From Varibaculum timonense_A (GTDB lineage: Bacteria > Actinomycetota > Actinomycetes > Actinomycetales > Actinomycetaceae), in assembly GCF_027694345.1 (NCBI RefSeq), contig NZ_JAQEVU010000006.1:62001-126000 (forward strand): a stretch of 64,000 nucleotides of DNA, written 5' to 3'. Both the position numbers and the translations under genes were made by a program. The notes under the pieces are model-generated. The model made no database searches, had not been told where the DNA came from, and saw only the letters and a program-made list of their open reading frames with translations. This document shows positions 27,787 to 36,117 of this stretch, piece by piece. The first letter of the stretch is position 1. Every line of letters begins with the position of its first letter.

Positions 27787-27834
27787 GGATTGCCGTGCCC
27801 GCCTTAGGGCAAAGGCGTAATAGCTGAAAATCAA

Positions 27835-27872
27835 GGGGTCCCGCCGGTGGAAAAATCCACCGGCGGGACCCC
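27835..27872 (+). terminator. Intrinsic terminator of the rplK-rplA operon
   Basis: A perfect 17-bp stem (27835-27851 with 27856-27872, arms starting GGGGTCCCGCC) with an AAAA loop, followed by TTTTCTGCTTTT. Confidence 0.93.
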
Positions 27873-27904
27873 TTTTCTGCTTTTCGCGAATTGGTACTAT
27901 AAAT

Positions 27905-27997
27905 GGGGGCTGGCTCGGTAAAAGCACTCCGGGGACCCCGTGAGCCTCGCAAGGCTCGGCTCAAGCCCCTCTCGTATCTTTTACCGGCCGCGCCCCC
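27905..27997 (+). ncRNA. Candidate structured non-coding RNA (unassigned)
   Basis: A 93-nt element between the rplA terminator and feoA. The ends pair as GGGGGC/GCCCCC, then GGC/GCC with a flanking U-G wobble, then the 9-bp CGGTAAAAG/CTTTTACCG. The interior has the 6-bp hairpin GAGCCT-CGCA-AGGCTC and a possible GGGG/CCCC pairing. TACTAT at 27896-27901 could be a -10 box placing transcription start at the first G. It lacks the GGAAGG-type apical loop of SRP RNA and does not match tRNA, 6S, RNase P or tmRNA landmarks known to me. The plus strand is preferred because the wobble pair works only there. Confidence 0.45.
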
Positions 27998-28048
27998 AGG
28001 TAGGAAAATCAGCCGAAGTAACAGCTATCAAAGGCACTCGCCGGCGCT

Positions 28049-28261
28049 CTAGATCATAATGGCTTCGGCAATTTGATTGTCGATGCTGTAACGGCTGTCT
28101 TTGATCACCACGATGCACATTTTGCGCTTACGAGAGATAACAGTGATTTCTTGTCCGCTGTAGCAGCCGAGACGAAACAGGAAACTATCCATTTCCGGGT
28201 CATCAGTAGCTATATCCTTGACGATATAGGTTCGACCTTCGATAGCTTCCAGAAGATTCAT
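28049..28261 (-). CDS. feoA: FeoA-domain protein
   Basis: Small SH3-like cytoplasmic partner of FeoB, 70 residues from ATG 28261, which has CTAAGGAACGA just upstream. An in-frame ATG at 28315 would give 88 residues and overlap the preceding gene by 16 bp. The FeoA pattern is visible as FLFRLGCYSGQEITVISRKR followed by a short beta-rich end. It is the last gene of the operon feoB, Cys-rich protein, feoA. Confidence 0.78.
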   Translation of the reverse strand: MNLLEAIEGRTYIVKDIATDDPEMDSFLFRLGCYSGQEITVISRKRKMCIVVIKDSRYSIDNQIAEAIMI

Positions 28262-28299
28262 TCGTTCCTTAGTCCGGCAGGCTTGCTTTGTCTGGCACG

Positions 28300-28521
28300 C
28301 TAATGACAGTGACATTTCGCTTCACCTGGCTGATTGGCAATCTCTGTTATCTGTAGATTATGACGGTTTTCCGACTGGGCTGCAACATTGGGGTTTAAGG
28401 TGCAGTCGGAAGAAATTGGACACCCAATACATTTAGTACCTTTGCGTTTTTCTTTCACAATGTAACCGATAGCTAGACCAACAATTACGACTAAAGCCAG
28501 GCTAGCAATTACTGTACTCAA
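28300..28521 (-). CDS. FeoB-associated Cys-rich membrane protein
   Basis: 73 residues: one N-terminal membrane helix (about residues 3-20), a basic stretch, then CIGCPISSDC and a C-terminal CHCH. It lies 16 bp after feoB. The layout of a short helix plus CxxC-type cysteines matches the small FeoB-associated proteins found in place of FeoC. A role in iron or redox handling at FeoB is inferred. Confidence 0.75.
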   Translation of the reverse strand: MSTVIASLALVVIVGLAIGYIVKEKRKGTKCIGCPISSDCTLNPNVAAQSENRHNLQITEIANQPGEAKCHCH

Positions 28522-28537
28522 AGCAGTATCTCTTTCT

Positions 28538-30553
28538 TTAGTTGGCGCTTAGTTTGGCTTGCTGGTGCAGCTGGTATTCGGCAGCAAAGCTAGCGCGTAC
28601 TCGGCGGGCAATCACCGTAATGACCATAGCCATTAGGGCGACCGCAATTAGTCCCGGTAGGAAACTTGCGGCTAAATGTCCGTAGAGTACCAGGGTTCCC
28701 ACCTGGTTCACCAGGTAAGCAACAGTGAAACCGGTACAAAATTGGAGACCGATAGCGCTCCAGAGCCAACGGCGATCTTGCATTTCCGAGTTCATAGCTC
28801 CGATAGCCGCAAAACAGGGAGGAGTGTACAGGTTAAAGAACAGGTAGGCGAGGGCGCTTACTGAGGTAAGCCCCATAGTGGTGGCAATAGTGTTTGCACC
28901 TCCAGTAATCGCTAGTTCTTCAGTGTCGATGAACCGGGTAAGACCGTAGACCACCGCCAAAGTACCTACTACGTTTTCTTTGGCGATAAACCCGGTAACA
29001 GCGGCGGCAGCTAGCTGCCAGGTGCCAAACCCGAGCGGGATAAGCAGAATCGAGAAGGGAGTGGCTATAGAAGCCAATATGGAGGTGTTTTCGGCGCCCT
29101 CTTCAACTACCTGGAAATTCCAGGTAAAGGTTTGCATTAGCTGTACTACCAGGTTGCAAAGCAAAATAATGGTGGCAGCTTTAATGATGTAGGCTTTGGC
29201 GCGTTCTAGCATTGATATGGTTGCGTGCCACGGGTTAGGGACTTTGTAGCGGGGCAGTTCCATAATGAAGAAGGATTTGCGGAACTTGTAACCAGTAACC
29301 ATTTTTACCAGCAAGGCTCCCAAGAAGATTAGGGTAAGACCTACAAAGTAGCTAACCCAGCTCACCCAGGCGGATCCGGCAAAGAATGCACCACCAAATA
29401 GCGCAATTACCGGGATTTTTGCCCCGCAAGGAACAAAGGAAGTCAGCATGGCGGTTGCTCGCCGTTCGCGCTCGTCGCGGATAGTACGGCAACTCATGAT
29501 GCCCGGAATGGCACATCCGGTGCTGATGATGATGGGAATTACTGATTTACCGGACAGGCCTACCCGTTTGAAAATTGGGTCGAGGACGGCGCTTACCCTG
29601 GCCATATAACCAGATTCTTCCAGCAGCGCCAGCAGGAAGTACATCACCATAACCAGTGGTAAGAATCCGATAACTGCACCTACGCCACCGATAAGACCGT
29701 CAGCAACAATCGTGGTCAGTAGCGCGGGGCTATCTGCCATTTGTTCGCTAACCCAGTCTTGGAAACTTTCAATCCAACCTACTAGCCAATCGGCTAAGAG
29801 CGGCCCCAGATAGGTTTGAGAAATGGCGAAAACTGCCCACATTATCCCAGCAAAAATAGCAATACCGGCAAATTTGTTGGTTAGTATTGCGTCCAGGGTG
29901 TCTTGGCGAGTATGGGAGGCAACTTTAACTGCCCGGGTTTCCACCTGGTCTACCACTTGGTCTACGAAATGGTAGCGCTCGCGGTCGGCATTTTCTACGG
30001 CTTGTTTATCGGTAAGGTCGATATCTGCTTGGAGATAGGGCGGGTTTTGGGTCTTGCCGAGTTGGGAAAATACTTCCTTTAGTACCTGCGCTAAACCGTT
30101 GTGATCTTTCGCGGTGGAAACGGTGGGCACGACCGGACAGCCCAGTTTATTTTGCAGTTTTACCGTATCTATCTGGGTGTTTTCTTTTTCGTTGATGTCG
30201 CTTTTATTGAGGGCGATTACTACCGGAACCCCTAGCTCAAGTAGCTGGGTGGTAAAGAATAAGGAGCGGCGCAGATTGGTGGCATCAACGATATTTACAA
30301 TCGCATCCGGATTAGCGTCACGGACATATTTACTGGTGATGGTTTCCTCGGGGGTAAAAGGAGACATAGAGTAGGCTCCGGGCAGGTCTACCGCTGTGGC
30401 AACGTGTTGCCCACTTAGCTCTGGCTTTAGGCTGGCCTCAGTTTGCCCTACGGTAACTCCGCTCCAGTTTCCAACTTTCCCTTTTTCGCCGGTTAAAGCG
30501 TTAAACATAGTGGTTTTACCGCTATTGGGGTTACCGGCAAAGGCGATTCGCAT
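28538..30553 (-). CDS. feoB: Ferrous iron transport protein B
   Basis: Inner-membrane Fe(II) transporter of 671 residues. The N-terminal G domain has G1 GNPNSGKT near residue 7, the GNWSGVTV switch, G3 DLPGAY and G4 NKSD near 121. The membrane part has the Gate motifs, with Cys in PIIISTGCAIPGIMSCRTIRD and FVPCGAKIPV. The linker between the G domain and the membrane region is about 60 residues. A DtxR-like dyad lies in the promoter, so iron repression is likely. Confidence 0.95.
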   Translation of the reverse strand: MRIAFAGNPNSGKTTMFNALTGEKGKVGNWSGVTVGQTEASLKPELSGQHVATAVDLPGAYSMSPFTPEETITSKYVRDANPDAIVNIVDATNLRRSLFFTTQLLELGVPVVIALNKSDINEKENTQIDTVKLQNKLGCPVVPTVSTAKDHNGLAQVLKEVFSQLGKTQNPPYLQADIDLTDKQAVENADRERYHFVDQVVDQVETRAVKVASHTRQDTLDAILTNKFAGIAIFAGIMWAVFAISQTYLGPLLADWLVGWIESFQDWVSEQMADSPALLTTIVADGLIGGVGAVIGFLPLVMVMYFLLALLEESGYMARVSAVLDPIFKRVGLSGKSVIPIIISTGCAIPGIMSCRTIRDERERRATAMLTSFVPCGAKIPVIALFGGAFFAGSAWVSWVSYFVGLTLIFLGALLVKMVTGYKFRKSFFIMELPRYKVPNPWHATISMLERAKAYIIKAATIILLCNLVVQLMQTFTWNFQVVEEGAENTSILASIATPFSILLIPLGFGTWQLAAAAVTGFIAKENVVGTLAVVYGLTRFIDTEELAITGGANTIATTMGLTSVSALAYLFFNLYTPPCFAAIGAMNSEMQDRRWLWSAIGLQFCTGFTVAYLVNQVGTLVLYGHLAASFLPGLIAVALMAMVITVIARRVRASFAAEYQLHQQAKLSAN

Positions 30554-30630
30554 AGCCTAATCCTCTCAGAAATCTGCGATATTAGTGATGCTGCTTATGC
30601 GCACCTAACTAAATATAACCTTACCTACTA

Positions 30631-30644
30631 TAAGGGAAACCTTA
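30631..30644. promoter_or_regulatory. DtxR/IdeR-like dyad upstream of feoB
   Basis: TAAGG-GAAA-CCTTA, 78-91 bp upstream of the feoB start, with the same 5-N4-5 layout as the TTAGG/CCTAA site of the metal transporter. A TATATT at about 30613-30618 on the minus strand could be the -10 box, putting the dyad near the -35 region. Confidence 0.5.
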
Positions 30645-30680
30645 ATGGGACTTAGAGCTCTGGATTAGCCATGCGAAAGA

Positions 30681-31151
30681 TTACTCTTTCGCATTCTGTA
30701 AAGAAGTCTTGTGTGGAGGAAGGGTTAAGGCCACGCAGGTTAGCTTTCGTGCACCCTCGTCCTTGGAACTGGTCTCAGTGGGGGAAAGAGGATAAAGATC
30801 CCAGCGGGAATCGCGGTAGCTAATCCCCACGAAATCTTGAAAATCCTGGGCACACTGTTTAAGAGCCAAATCGTAGAGCTGTTTTTGAGACGGAAAAGAG
30901 CTTCCGTGCAGGGATTTTATCCCAACCACTTGCGAGTTGTGAGAGCGGTTACAATCCACCCGTTCTACCTGTCCGGCCGGTTGTTTTCCGGTCAAGACTT
31001 CCTCGCTCATATTGAAGCAATCGCCAACTTTTAAATCAGAGGTAGCAACTGGCTGAGAGGAACACCCAGATAAAGCCCCCAGGCTCAAAGCGGCCAGGGT
31101 GCAAATCAGCCCCAGGTGCGTCCTTAGGCGAGGAAAAGTAAAAACAGTCAT
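30681..31151 (-). CDS. Septum-formation-domain lipoprotein
   Basis: 156 residues with a lipoprotein signal (lipobox LSGC, Cys near residue 30). The mature part has the VGDCFN start, a Cys in VDCNRSHNSQVVG and further Cys in LKQCAQDF and LTCVAL. This resembles the actinobacterial septum-formation (Septum_form) domain, whose exact function is unclear. It lies 17 bp after pit and may be co-transcribed. Confidence 0.7.
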   Translation of the reverse strand: MTVFTFPRLRTHLGLICTLAALSLGALSGCSSQPVATSDLKVGDCFNMSEEVLTGKQPAGQVERVDCNRSHNSQVVGIKSLHGSSFPSQKQLYDLALKQCAQDFQDFVGISYRDSRWDLYPLSPTETSSKDEGARKLTCVALTLPPHKTSLQNAKE

Positions 31152-31168
31152 TACTTACACACTAGCGC

Positions 31169-32212
31169 CTAATATGGGAAGACGGCGTGAATCAAGAAAT
31201 AACTGAGAGCCCCAATCAAACCTGCCCCGGGAAGTGTAAGTACCCACGCAATCGCGATGTTACCGGCAACCCCCCAGCGAACCGCAGACAGACGCTTAGT
31301 AGCCCCTACCCCCATAATCGCGGAGGAAACTGATTGAGTAGTAGAAATCGGAGCATGCCAAACGAATGCGGTGAAATACAGGATTGAAGAAGAAGTTAGC
31401 TCCGCAATAAAACCGTGAGCCGGGGTAACGTCGATAACCTTAGAACCGAGGGTATGCATAATCCGTCCTCCCCCGAAATAGGTTCCCAGAGAAATCGCAC
31501 CGGCAGCAGCAACCTTAACCCAGAAAGGAATCGTCAAATGCCCGGATGAAGCCCCATGGTAACCAGCGGTGAGCAGCGCCATGGTAATAATGCCCATAGT
31601 CTTTTGGGCATCTTGCAAGCCGTGACCGAGTGCCATAGCAGCAGCCGAAAAACGCTGTAGGAAACGGAAATTGTTCATCGTGCGGTGATAGCTGACGTTT
31701 TTGAGCAACGCCAAGAGTGCTCGCATTATCAAATAGGCAGTAAAGAAGCCTACCAGGGGAGAAACTATCATCGGGACGATTACATGATCTAATATCCCCA
31801 GCCATTGAACGGTGATGGCAGAAGCTAAACCAACACCTGCCATCCCCCCAATCAAGGCGTGGCTAGAGGAAGATGGAAGCCCGAAATACCAGGTGATAAT
31901 GTTCCAGGCGATTGCCCCCACCAAGGAAGCCAAAATAATCACTAGGCCATGATGCTGCTCGGCAACAGAGGTGGACTCGGTGAAATGGGAAATGTCGATA
32001 ATTCCGTTCCCAATGGTTTCAGCCACCCCCGTTCCCAACATCGCCCCCACGATGTTCATTATGGCGGCCATTAACAGAGCAGATTTAGGGCGCATCGAAC
32101 GGGTAGAAACACAGGTGGCTATGGCGTTAGCGGCATCATGGAAACCGTTAGTAAAGTCAAAAACTAAAGCGATAACCACAACGATACTGACCAGTACCAA
32201 AGTAGTGTCCAC
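31169..32212 (-). CDS. Low-affinity inorganic phosphate transporter, Pit family
   Basis: Membrane phosphate:H+ symporter of 347 residues from a GTG start, with about ten hydrophobic helices. The PiT signatures are present in both halves: FTNGFHDAANAIATCVSTR near residues 20-38 and GHGLQDAQKTMGI near 195. It starts 3 bp after the DUF47 gene, the usual DUF47-pit pair. Confidence 0.94.
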   Translation of the reverse strand: MDTTLVLVSIVVVIALVFDFTNGFHDAANAIATCVSTRSMRPKSALLMAAIMNIVGAMLGTGVAETIGNGIIDISHFTESTSVAEQHHGLVIILASLVGAIAWNIITWYFGLPSSSSHALIGGMAGVGLASAITVQWLGILDHVIVPMIVSPLVGFFTAYLIMRALLALLKNVSYHRTMNNFRFLQRFSAAAMALGHGLQDAQKTMGIITMALLTAGYHGASSGHLTIPFWVKVAAAGAISLGTYFGGGRIMHTLGSKVIDVTPAHGFIAELTSSSILYFTAFVWHAPISTTQSVSSAIMGVGATKRLSAVRWGVAGNIAIAWVLTLPGAGLIGALSYFLIHAVFPY

Positions 32213-32215
32213 GAT

Positions 32216-32842
32216 TTAGGACTCCTTGATATAGATGGCCTCAACCGCGTTGGCTAGGCGTTCAAAAGAATCGCAGGTGGTTTCTAACGACTCGACCACA
32301 TCTTTCAGTTTAATAACATAGATGGGGTCGGTTTCGGAGCTAAAAATCTCTGCCAAAATCTTGCGATACTGTTTATCGCCCTTGTTTTCTAGGCTATTGA
32401 TTTTTACCGTGTAGTCTTTGATGTTCTGCTTTTTCCGCAGTTTCGGGAGAGCCTGCATAGTTTCCTTAGCGCATTCTTGCAGGATTTGTGCCTGTTTTTC
32501 TAGCCGCCGGGGAATATCTTCGATTTCGTAAAGGACGATTAGGTCGCCTGCTTCGTCGATACCGTCCATGCAATCATCTAATGCTGCCGTTAGCAGAGAA
32601 ATATCTTCTCGATCCATGGGGGTGACAAAGGTGGCGTTCAGCATATTCATAGTGCGGTGCGTAATCTCGTCCGAGTTATGTTCGAGATCGTGCAGCTGAG
32701 AACGTAACTGTTTTCGCTCCTCAAAGGAATCTACACCGGTAATTTTAAGTAGTAATTCCGACGCGGTTTCTAGGTTATGCGCCGCTTTATTGAACAGGTC
32801 GAAGAAATCTTCTTTATCTTCTTTTTTCTTGCCGAACAGCAT
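32216..32842 (-). CDS. DUF47 (PhoU-like) phosphate transport regulator
   Basis: 208 residues from ATG 32842, chosen because AAGGAGG lies 4-5 bp upstream; an in-frame ATG at 32866 lacks this. Mostly alpha-helical with PhoU-like pattern (HDLEHNSDEITHRTMNML, DREDISLLTAALDDCMDGID). Proteins of this family sit before pit genes and modulate phosphate entry. A multi-hairpin element lies about 110 bp upstream on the same strand. Confidence 0.88.
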   Translation of the reverse strand: MLFGKKKEDKEDFFDLFNKAAHNLETASELLLKITGVDSFEERKQLRSQLHDLEHNSDEITHRTMNMLNATFVTPMDREDISLLTAALDDCMDGIDEAGDLIVLYEIEDIPRRLEKQAQILQECAKETMQALPKLRKKQNIKDYTVKINSLENKGDKQYRKILAEIFSSETDPIYVIKLKDVVESLETTCDSFERLANAVEAIYIKES

Positions 32843-32891
32843 CTTGCCTCCTTGACGAAGAACCATCCGCCTTAAGGGTATCCAACTTTTC

Positions 32892-32912
32892 TAGCTAACC
32901 GATAATTAGCTA
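32892..32912. promoter_or_regulatory. Inverted repeat upstream of DUF47-pit
   Basis: TAGCTAA-N7-TTAGCTA, a perfect 7-7-7 dyad 50-70 bp before the DUF47 start. It is a candidate operator or leader hairpin; no regulator is assigned. Confidence 0.45.
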
Positions 32913-32960
32913 TCTCGGTATTTTTATAGGGGGAGCTGTCCAGGGGATAGGGAGAAAAAC

Positions 32961-33039
32961 GCCGGACCGTCAAGCGCCAGTCGGCGCTGAGGCCGCTCGT
33001 AGCGGCAATTTTTGGAGCCCGGGGCTAAACGGTCCGACG
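32961..33039 (-). ncRNA. Candidate cloverleaf-like structured RNA or attenuator before DUF47-pit
   Basis: An 8-bp closing stem (32963-32970 with 33029-33036, CGGACCGT) encloses three hairpins: 32973-32978/32983-32988, 32992-32997/33001-33006 and 33016-33019/33023-33026. The closing stem extends by a pair that is a C-A mismatch on the plus strand but a G-U wobble on the minus strand, and on the minus strand it is followed by GTTTTTC. Both points favour minus-strand transcription, ending in terminator-like form about 110 nt before DUF47. It does not match any riboswitch I know, and it has no tRNA anticodon or T-arm. Confidence 0.45.
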
Positions 33040-33172
33040 CTCCTATAGTCTATCGAAAGCTACCTCCCCTTGCACCTAGGGATGCTCAGCAGCGGCTATG
33101 ATGCTGTGACTTTAGTTAGAACGATTGCTTTTTCAGATCGACAAACCGTTATGACCCTCTTTGCCCGGGAAG

Positions 33173-34180
33173 ATGCAATCTAGGGATAATAAAGAGGTGA
33201 TTAATAATGCCCCTAAATATCGGTTGCGCCGTCTAGTTAGTTTGCTGATATTGACGATAATAATCACCCTGATAGTGAGCCTAATTTATCTATTTACCCG
33301 GCAGGATAATAGCGTTAATCTGCCGCCTGAGCCTAGAATGCCTCCGGTTAGCTCTCAGGGCTTTGATGAAACTAATTTGATTAGTGGAAGCGAGTTCACT
33401 CGCTGGGATTCCCTTTCTTCACAGCAGATTCAAGCATTCATTACTGATTGGGGCTATGGATGTCGCAGTGGGAAAACCGAAAAAATGCCGAAAGATACTG
33501 GAATCTATACCCCGGCTAGCGGTGAGGATAAACAGAGCCAATCGGTACCCTGTTTGAAAGACTATCGAGGCGTCCTTGCAGCTCACGACGCTGACCGATT
33601 TTGTTCTCGGGCAGTTCAAGGTGGCGAGAACTTAACCGCGGGGCAAATTATTGCTCAGGTGTCCCGCGCCTGTGGGATTAACCCGAAAGCTATTTTGGTT
33701 ACCTTGCAAAAAGAACAGGGACTTATTACTGCTTCTTCAACCCGCCTTACGCCTCGGCGATACCAAATTGCCATGGGGTATGCCTGTCCGGATCATAAAG
33801 CCTGTGACTCGCAGTTTTATGGGTTTGGTACTCAGGTTTATTACGCGGCGCGACAATGGCGACGCTACCAGCTAAATCCGCAGAATTATGACGTAGTGGC
33901 TGGTAAGGCAGTTATTTTAAGGTATGGGCCAGATTCGCGTTGCGGCAGCAAGAAAATTATTCCCCAAAACTGGGCAACTGCCGCGCTGTACAATTACACC
34001 CCCTATTTGCCCTCATCAGATGCGCTTGCGGGACTAAATGATGAGTGTGCGCAACCGGGGAATCTAAATTTTTATCAGTTTTATAAAGCCTGGTTTGGCG
34101 ACCCGGTTAAAGGTGGGGGACAAGTGCTCACCCGCAAAGCCCTCGCTGCGCAGCAATCCCGACCAGCAACCACGAAATAG
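33173..34180 (+). CDS. Membrane-anchored secreted wall-hydrolase-like protein
   Basis: About 335 residues with one membrane helix near residues 24-45 and a long extracellular domain. The region ACGINPKAILVTLQKEQGLI, the GYACPDHKACD segment, GFGTQVYYAA and ATAALYNYTPY match a conserved domain of secreted actinobacterial proteins often annotated as hemagglutinin-like, which looks related to lysozyme/transglycosylase folds (catalytic Glu in QKEQG). Six or more Cys suggest disulfides outside the cell. The start is unsure: ATG 33173, TTG 33161 and GTG 33197 are in frame, and none has a strong ribosome site. Peptidoglycan cleavage is inferred. Confidence 0.72.
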   Translation: MQSRDNKEVINNAPKYRLRRLVSLLILTIIITLIVSLIYLFTRQDNSVNLPPEPRMPPVSSQGFDETNLISGSEFTRWDSLSSQQIQAFITDWGYGCRSGKTEKMPKDTGIYTPASGEDKQSQSVPCLKDYRGVLAAHDADRFCSRAVQGGENLTAGQIIAQVSRACGINPKAILVTLQKEQGLITASSTRLTPRRYQIAMGYACPDHKACDSQFYGFGTQVYYAARQWRRYQLNPQNYDVVAGKAVILRYGPDSRCGSKKIIPQNWATAALYNYTPYLPSSDALAGLNDECAQPGNLNFYQFYKAWFGDPVKGGGQVLTRKALAAQQSRPATTK

Positions 34181-34279
34181 GGCATTCCCAAAGGACGGGA
34201 TGCCACCTAAATGCAATCTAGGTCATCTAAAGGTTATTAGAGTGGGTAATAATCATTCTTAGCTGGGAACTAAGGGGGA

Positions 34280-34924
34280 TTATCTGGTGGATTCGGCATC
34301 TTTGAGCAAGGTCAAAGGAGTATCTAATATCAATGCTTGCAAATAGAGGATGAATCCCCAGCCAAAAAGGGGCATCAAGATTATTGCGCTCCAGGCTAAA
34401 GAAGGACGCAAGTAAATAGCCCCTAGCGGCAGGGCGCTAAACAATAGGGCGCTGAGGGTGCGCGGTAGCCGCCCTAGAGCCAGCAGGGCAGCACTGCGTA
34501 GAGTTTGGCTAAAGGAAGCGGAAAACTGGGAAGCATAGGCAAAAAACCAAGTAGTAATAGCAACGATTGCTGCCAAGCCGAGGATTACTCCGGAGCGCAT
34601 TATCAAGGTCCAGGTGGGGGTGAGGTGAAGATATTTTATTAGTTGTAACTGATAGATACCTACCAGCAAGAGGACGACTAGGATGATGCCACCGGGTAAG
34701 GAAGAGCGAAAATCTGCACGAAAACGTCTCCAAAAGGTAAATCCCGGTCTTGCTCCCTCCTCGCGGACGATTTGTAAAAGAACATAGAATCCGGCGCTTA
34801 GAGCCGGACCGATAGTGATTACCGGAATCGAAGCGATAGTAATAAAGGCACTAATCATGGCGATATCAGCGAGGAGAGTCAGGAGAGCGGCTAAGGAGCC
34901 TTCATGGGAAAAGAATCGGTTCAT
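34280..34924 (-). CDS. DUF624 (YesL-like) membrane protein
   Basis: 214 residues with five to six hydrophobic helices. The family pattern is visible in the early WRRFRADFRSSLPGGIIL segment and the C-terminal YLQALILD. YesL-like proteins often sit in carbohydrate ABC operons with unknown function. It starts 28 bp after the LacI gene and is the last gene of the group. No strong ribosome site is seen. Confidence 0.75.
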   Translation of the reverse strand: MNRFFSHEGSLAALLTLLADIAMISAFITIASIPVITIGPALSAGFYVLLQIVREEGARPGFTFWRRFRADFRSSLPGGIILVVLLLVGIYQLQLIKYLHLTPTWTLIMRSGVILGLAAIVAITTWFFAYASQFSASFSQTLRSAALLALGRLPRTLSALLFSALPLGAIYLRPSLAWSAIILMPLFGWGFILYLQALILDTPLTLLKDAESTR

Positions 34925-34952
34925 GGTAAATGTGGATTGTTGGAGAAAACGA

Positions 34953-35999
34953 TTAACAATTTGGTGCTGGGGCAGTAGAATCGCCGACCAGCAGTTTGCC
35001 GGGTAGTAGTATTTGTGATTGTTTTACTTTTTTCTTGTTTATCTGGGAAAACAATAGGCGACAGGTGTTTTCAGCTAACTGTTCAATGGGTTGTTCAATG
35101 GTGGTCAAAGCGGGGTTGGTGTAACGGGAGAACTCTATGCCATCGAATCCAGTTACCGAAACCTCTTGTGGGATTCTAATATTGGCATCTATCAGGGCTT
35201 TTTGAGCACCAATAGCAATCACATCACTGATAGCTACTACCGCAGTGAACGGGATTTTACGTGCCAAGAGGCGCTGAGCCATATGGTATCCGTAGCTTAG
35301 AGAATAGGGGTTATCTTTCTTATTTCCCTGTACCGTTAGCTGCTTATCGTACGATATTCCTTCCTGTTTTAGAGCGGAGATAAAAGCTTCTTGACGGATT
35401 AGTCCCACTGAATGTTCTGACTTGTCCGGCCCTAAAAAGGCGATGTGTTTATGTCCCAGTTTCACCAGGTGGGAGACAATTTTGGCAATGGCAGAGTTTT
35501 CGTCCACGCTGACAGTGGCAACCGTGTGATTCCATTGTGGACCGGGGGGAACAGTACACATAACGAAAGGTAAGGGGAAAGTGTCGAACACGGCTGTGGA
35601 TTGATGGGCTTCTCCCCCTAAAAATAATACTCCGGCGGCTCCAGAGTTTTGCTGCGCGCCACGCCCGATTTCTACTTCTTCTACTCCGTGCGGAACTCGC
35701 AGCAGGGACATTTGGTAACCCTGGGAACGGATTTCTTTTTCTAACGGGTCGATTAGTGACAAGAAGAAGGGATTGGAAGGACCCTTCATCACCATAGCGA
35801 TGTTATTTATATGAGATGACCTGAGGTTTTGTGCATGGCGATTGGGGAGATACTGTAAGTCGTCGGCAATTTCTAGGATGCGTGCCCTGGTGGCGGGAGA
35901 TATTTCGTCTTGATTATTGAGGGCGCGGGAAACGGTAGTAATTCCCACTCCGGCAGCAGCGGCAATGTCTTTAATGGTTACTGCCGCTAACTGTGCCAT
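34953..35999 (-). CDS. LacI-family transcriptional regulator
   Basis: 348 residues. The N-terminal helix-turn-helix plus hinge reads TIKDIAAAAGVGITTVSRALNNQDEISPATRARI, and the periplasmic-binding-like effector domain follows from residue 60. Upstream of the ABC operon it accompanies is an 18-bp palindrome with the central CG of LacI-family operators (39429-39446). It is therefore the likely repressor of that operon, with the imported sugar or a derivative as inducer. It has its own -10 box. Confidence 0.93.
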   Translation of the reverse strand: MAQLAAVTIKDIAAAAGVGITTVSRALNNQDEISPATRARILEIADDLQYLPNRHAQNLRSSHINNIAMVMKGPSNPFFLSLIDPLEKEIRSQGYQMSLLRVPHGVEEVEIGRGAQQNSGAAGVLFLGGEAHQSTAVFDTFPLPFVMCTVPPGPQWNHTVATVSVDENSAIAKIVSHLVKLGHKHIAFLGPDKSEHSVGLIRQEAFISALKQEGISYDKQLTVQGNKKDNPYSLSYGYHMAQRLLARKIPFTAVVAISDVIAIGAQKALIDANIRIPQEVSVTGFDGIEFSRYTNPALTTIEQPIEQLAENTCRLLFSQINKKKVKQSQILLPGKLLVGDSTAPAPNC

Positions 36000-36042
36000 G
36001 GAGATGTTCCTTAAGTAAAAGTAAATAAAAGTAGGTATTGAA

Positions 36043-36048
36043 ATTATA
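36043..36048 (-). promoter_or_regulatory. -10 box of the lacI-type gene
   Basis: TATAAT on the minus strand, 44-49 bp before the regulator start and just after the terminator of the permease genes. No convincing -35 is visible. Confidence 0.5.
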
Positions 36049-36065
36049 TCGGGTGGAAATAAAAA

Positions 36066-36109
36066 CAGGGTTTGGGGCGAAAACTTGAGATGTTTCGCCC
36101 CAAACCCTG
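36066..36109 (-). terminator. Intrinsic terminator after the sugar permease genes
   Basis: A perfect 17-bp stem (36066-36082 with 36093-36109, arms starting CAGGGTTTGGGG), 10-nt loop, followed on the minus strand by TTTTTATTT. It separates the transporter genes from the LacI gene. Confidence 0.9.
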
Positions 36110-36117
36110 CTAAAGTT

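Noticed and set aside
27905..27997. SRP (4.5S) RNA gene as identity of the structured element
   Set aside because: The GGAAGG-type internal/apical loop required for Ffh binding is not present on either strand.
32961..33039. tRNA gene for the cloverleaf-like element
   Set aside because: The arms have the wrong sizes, there is no TTC-type T-loop or usable anticodon loop, and the closing stem has no CCA-type end.
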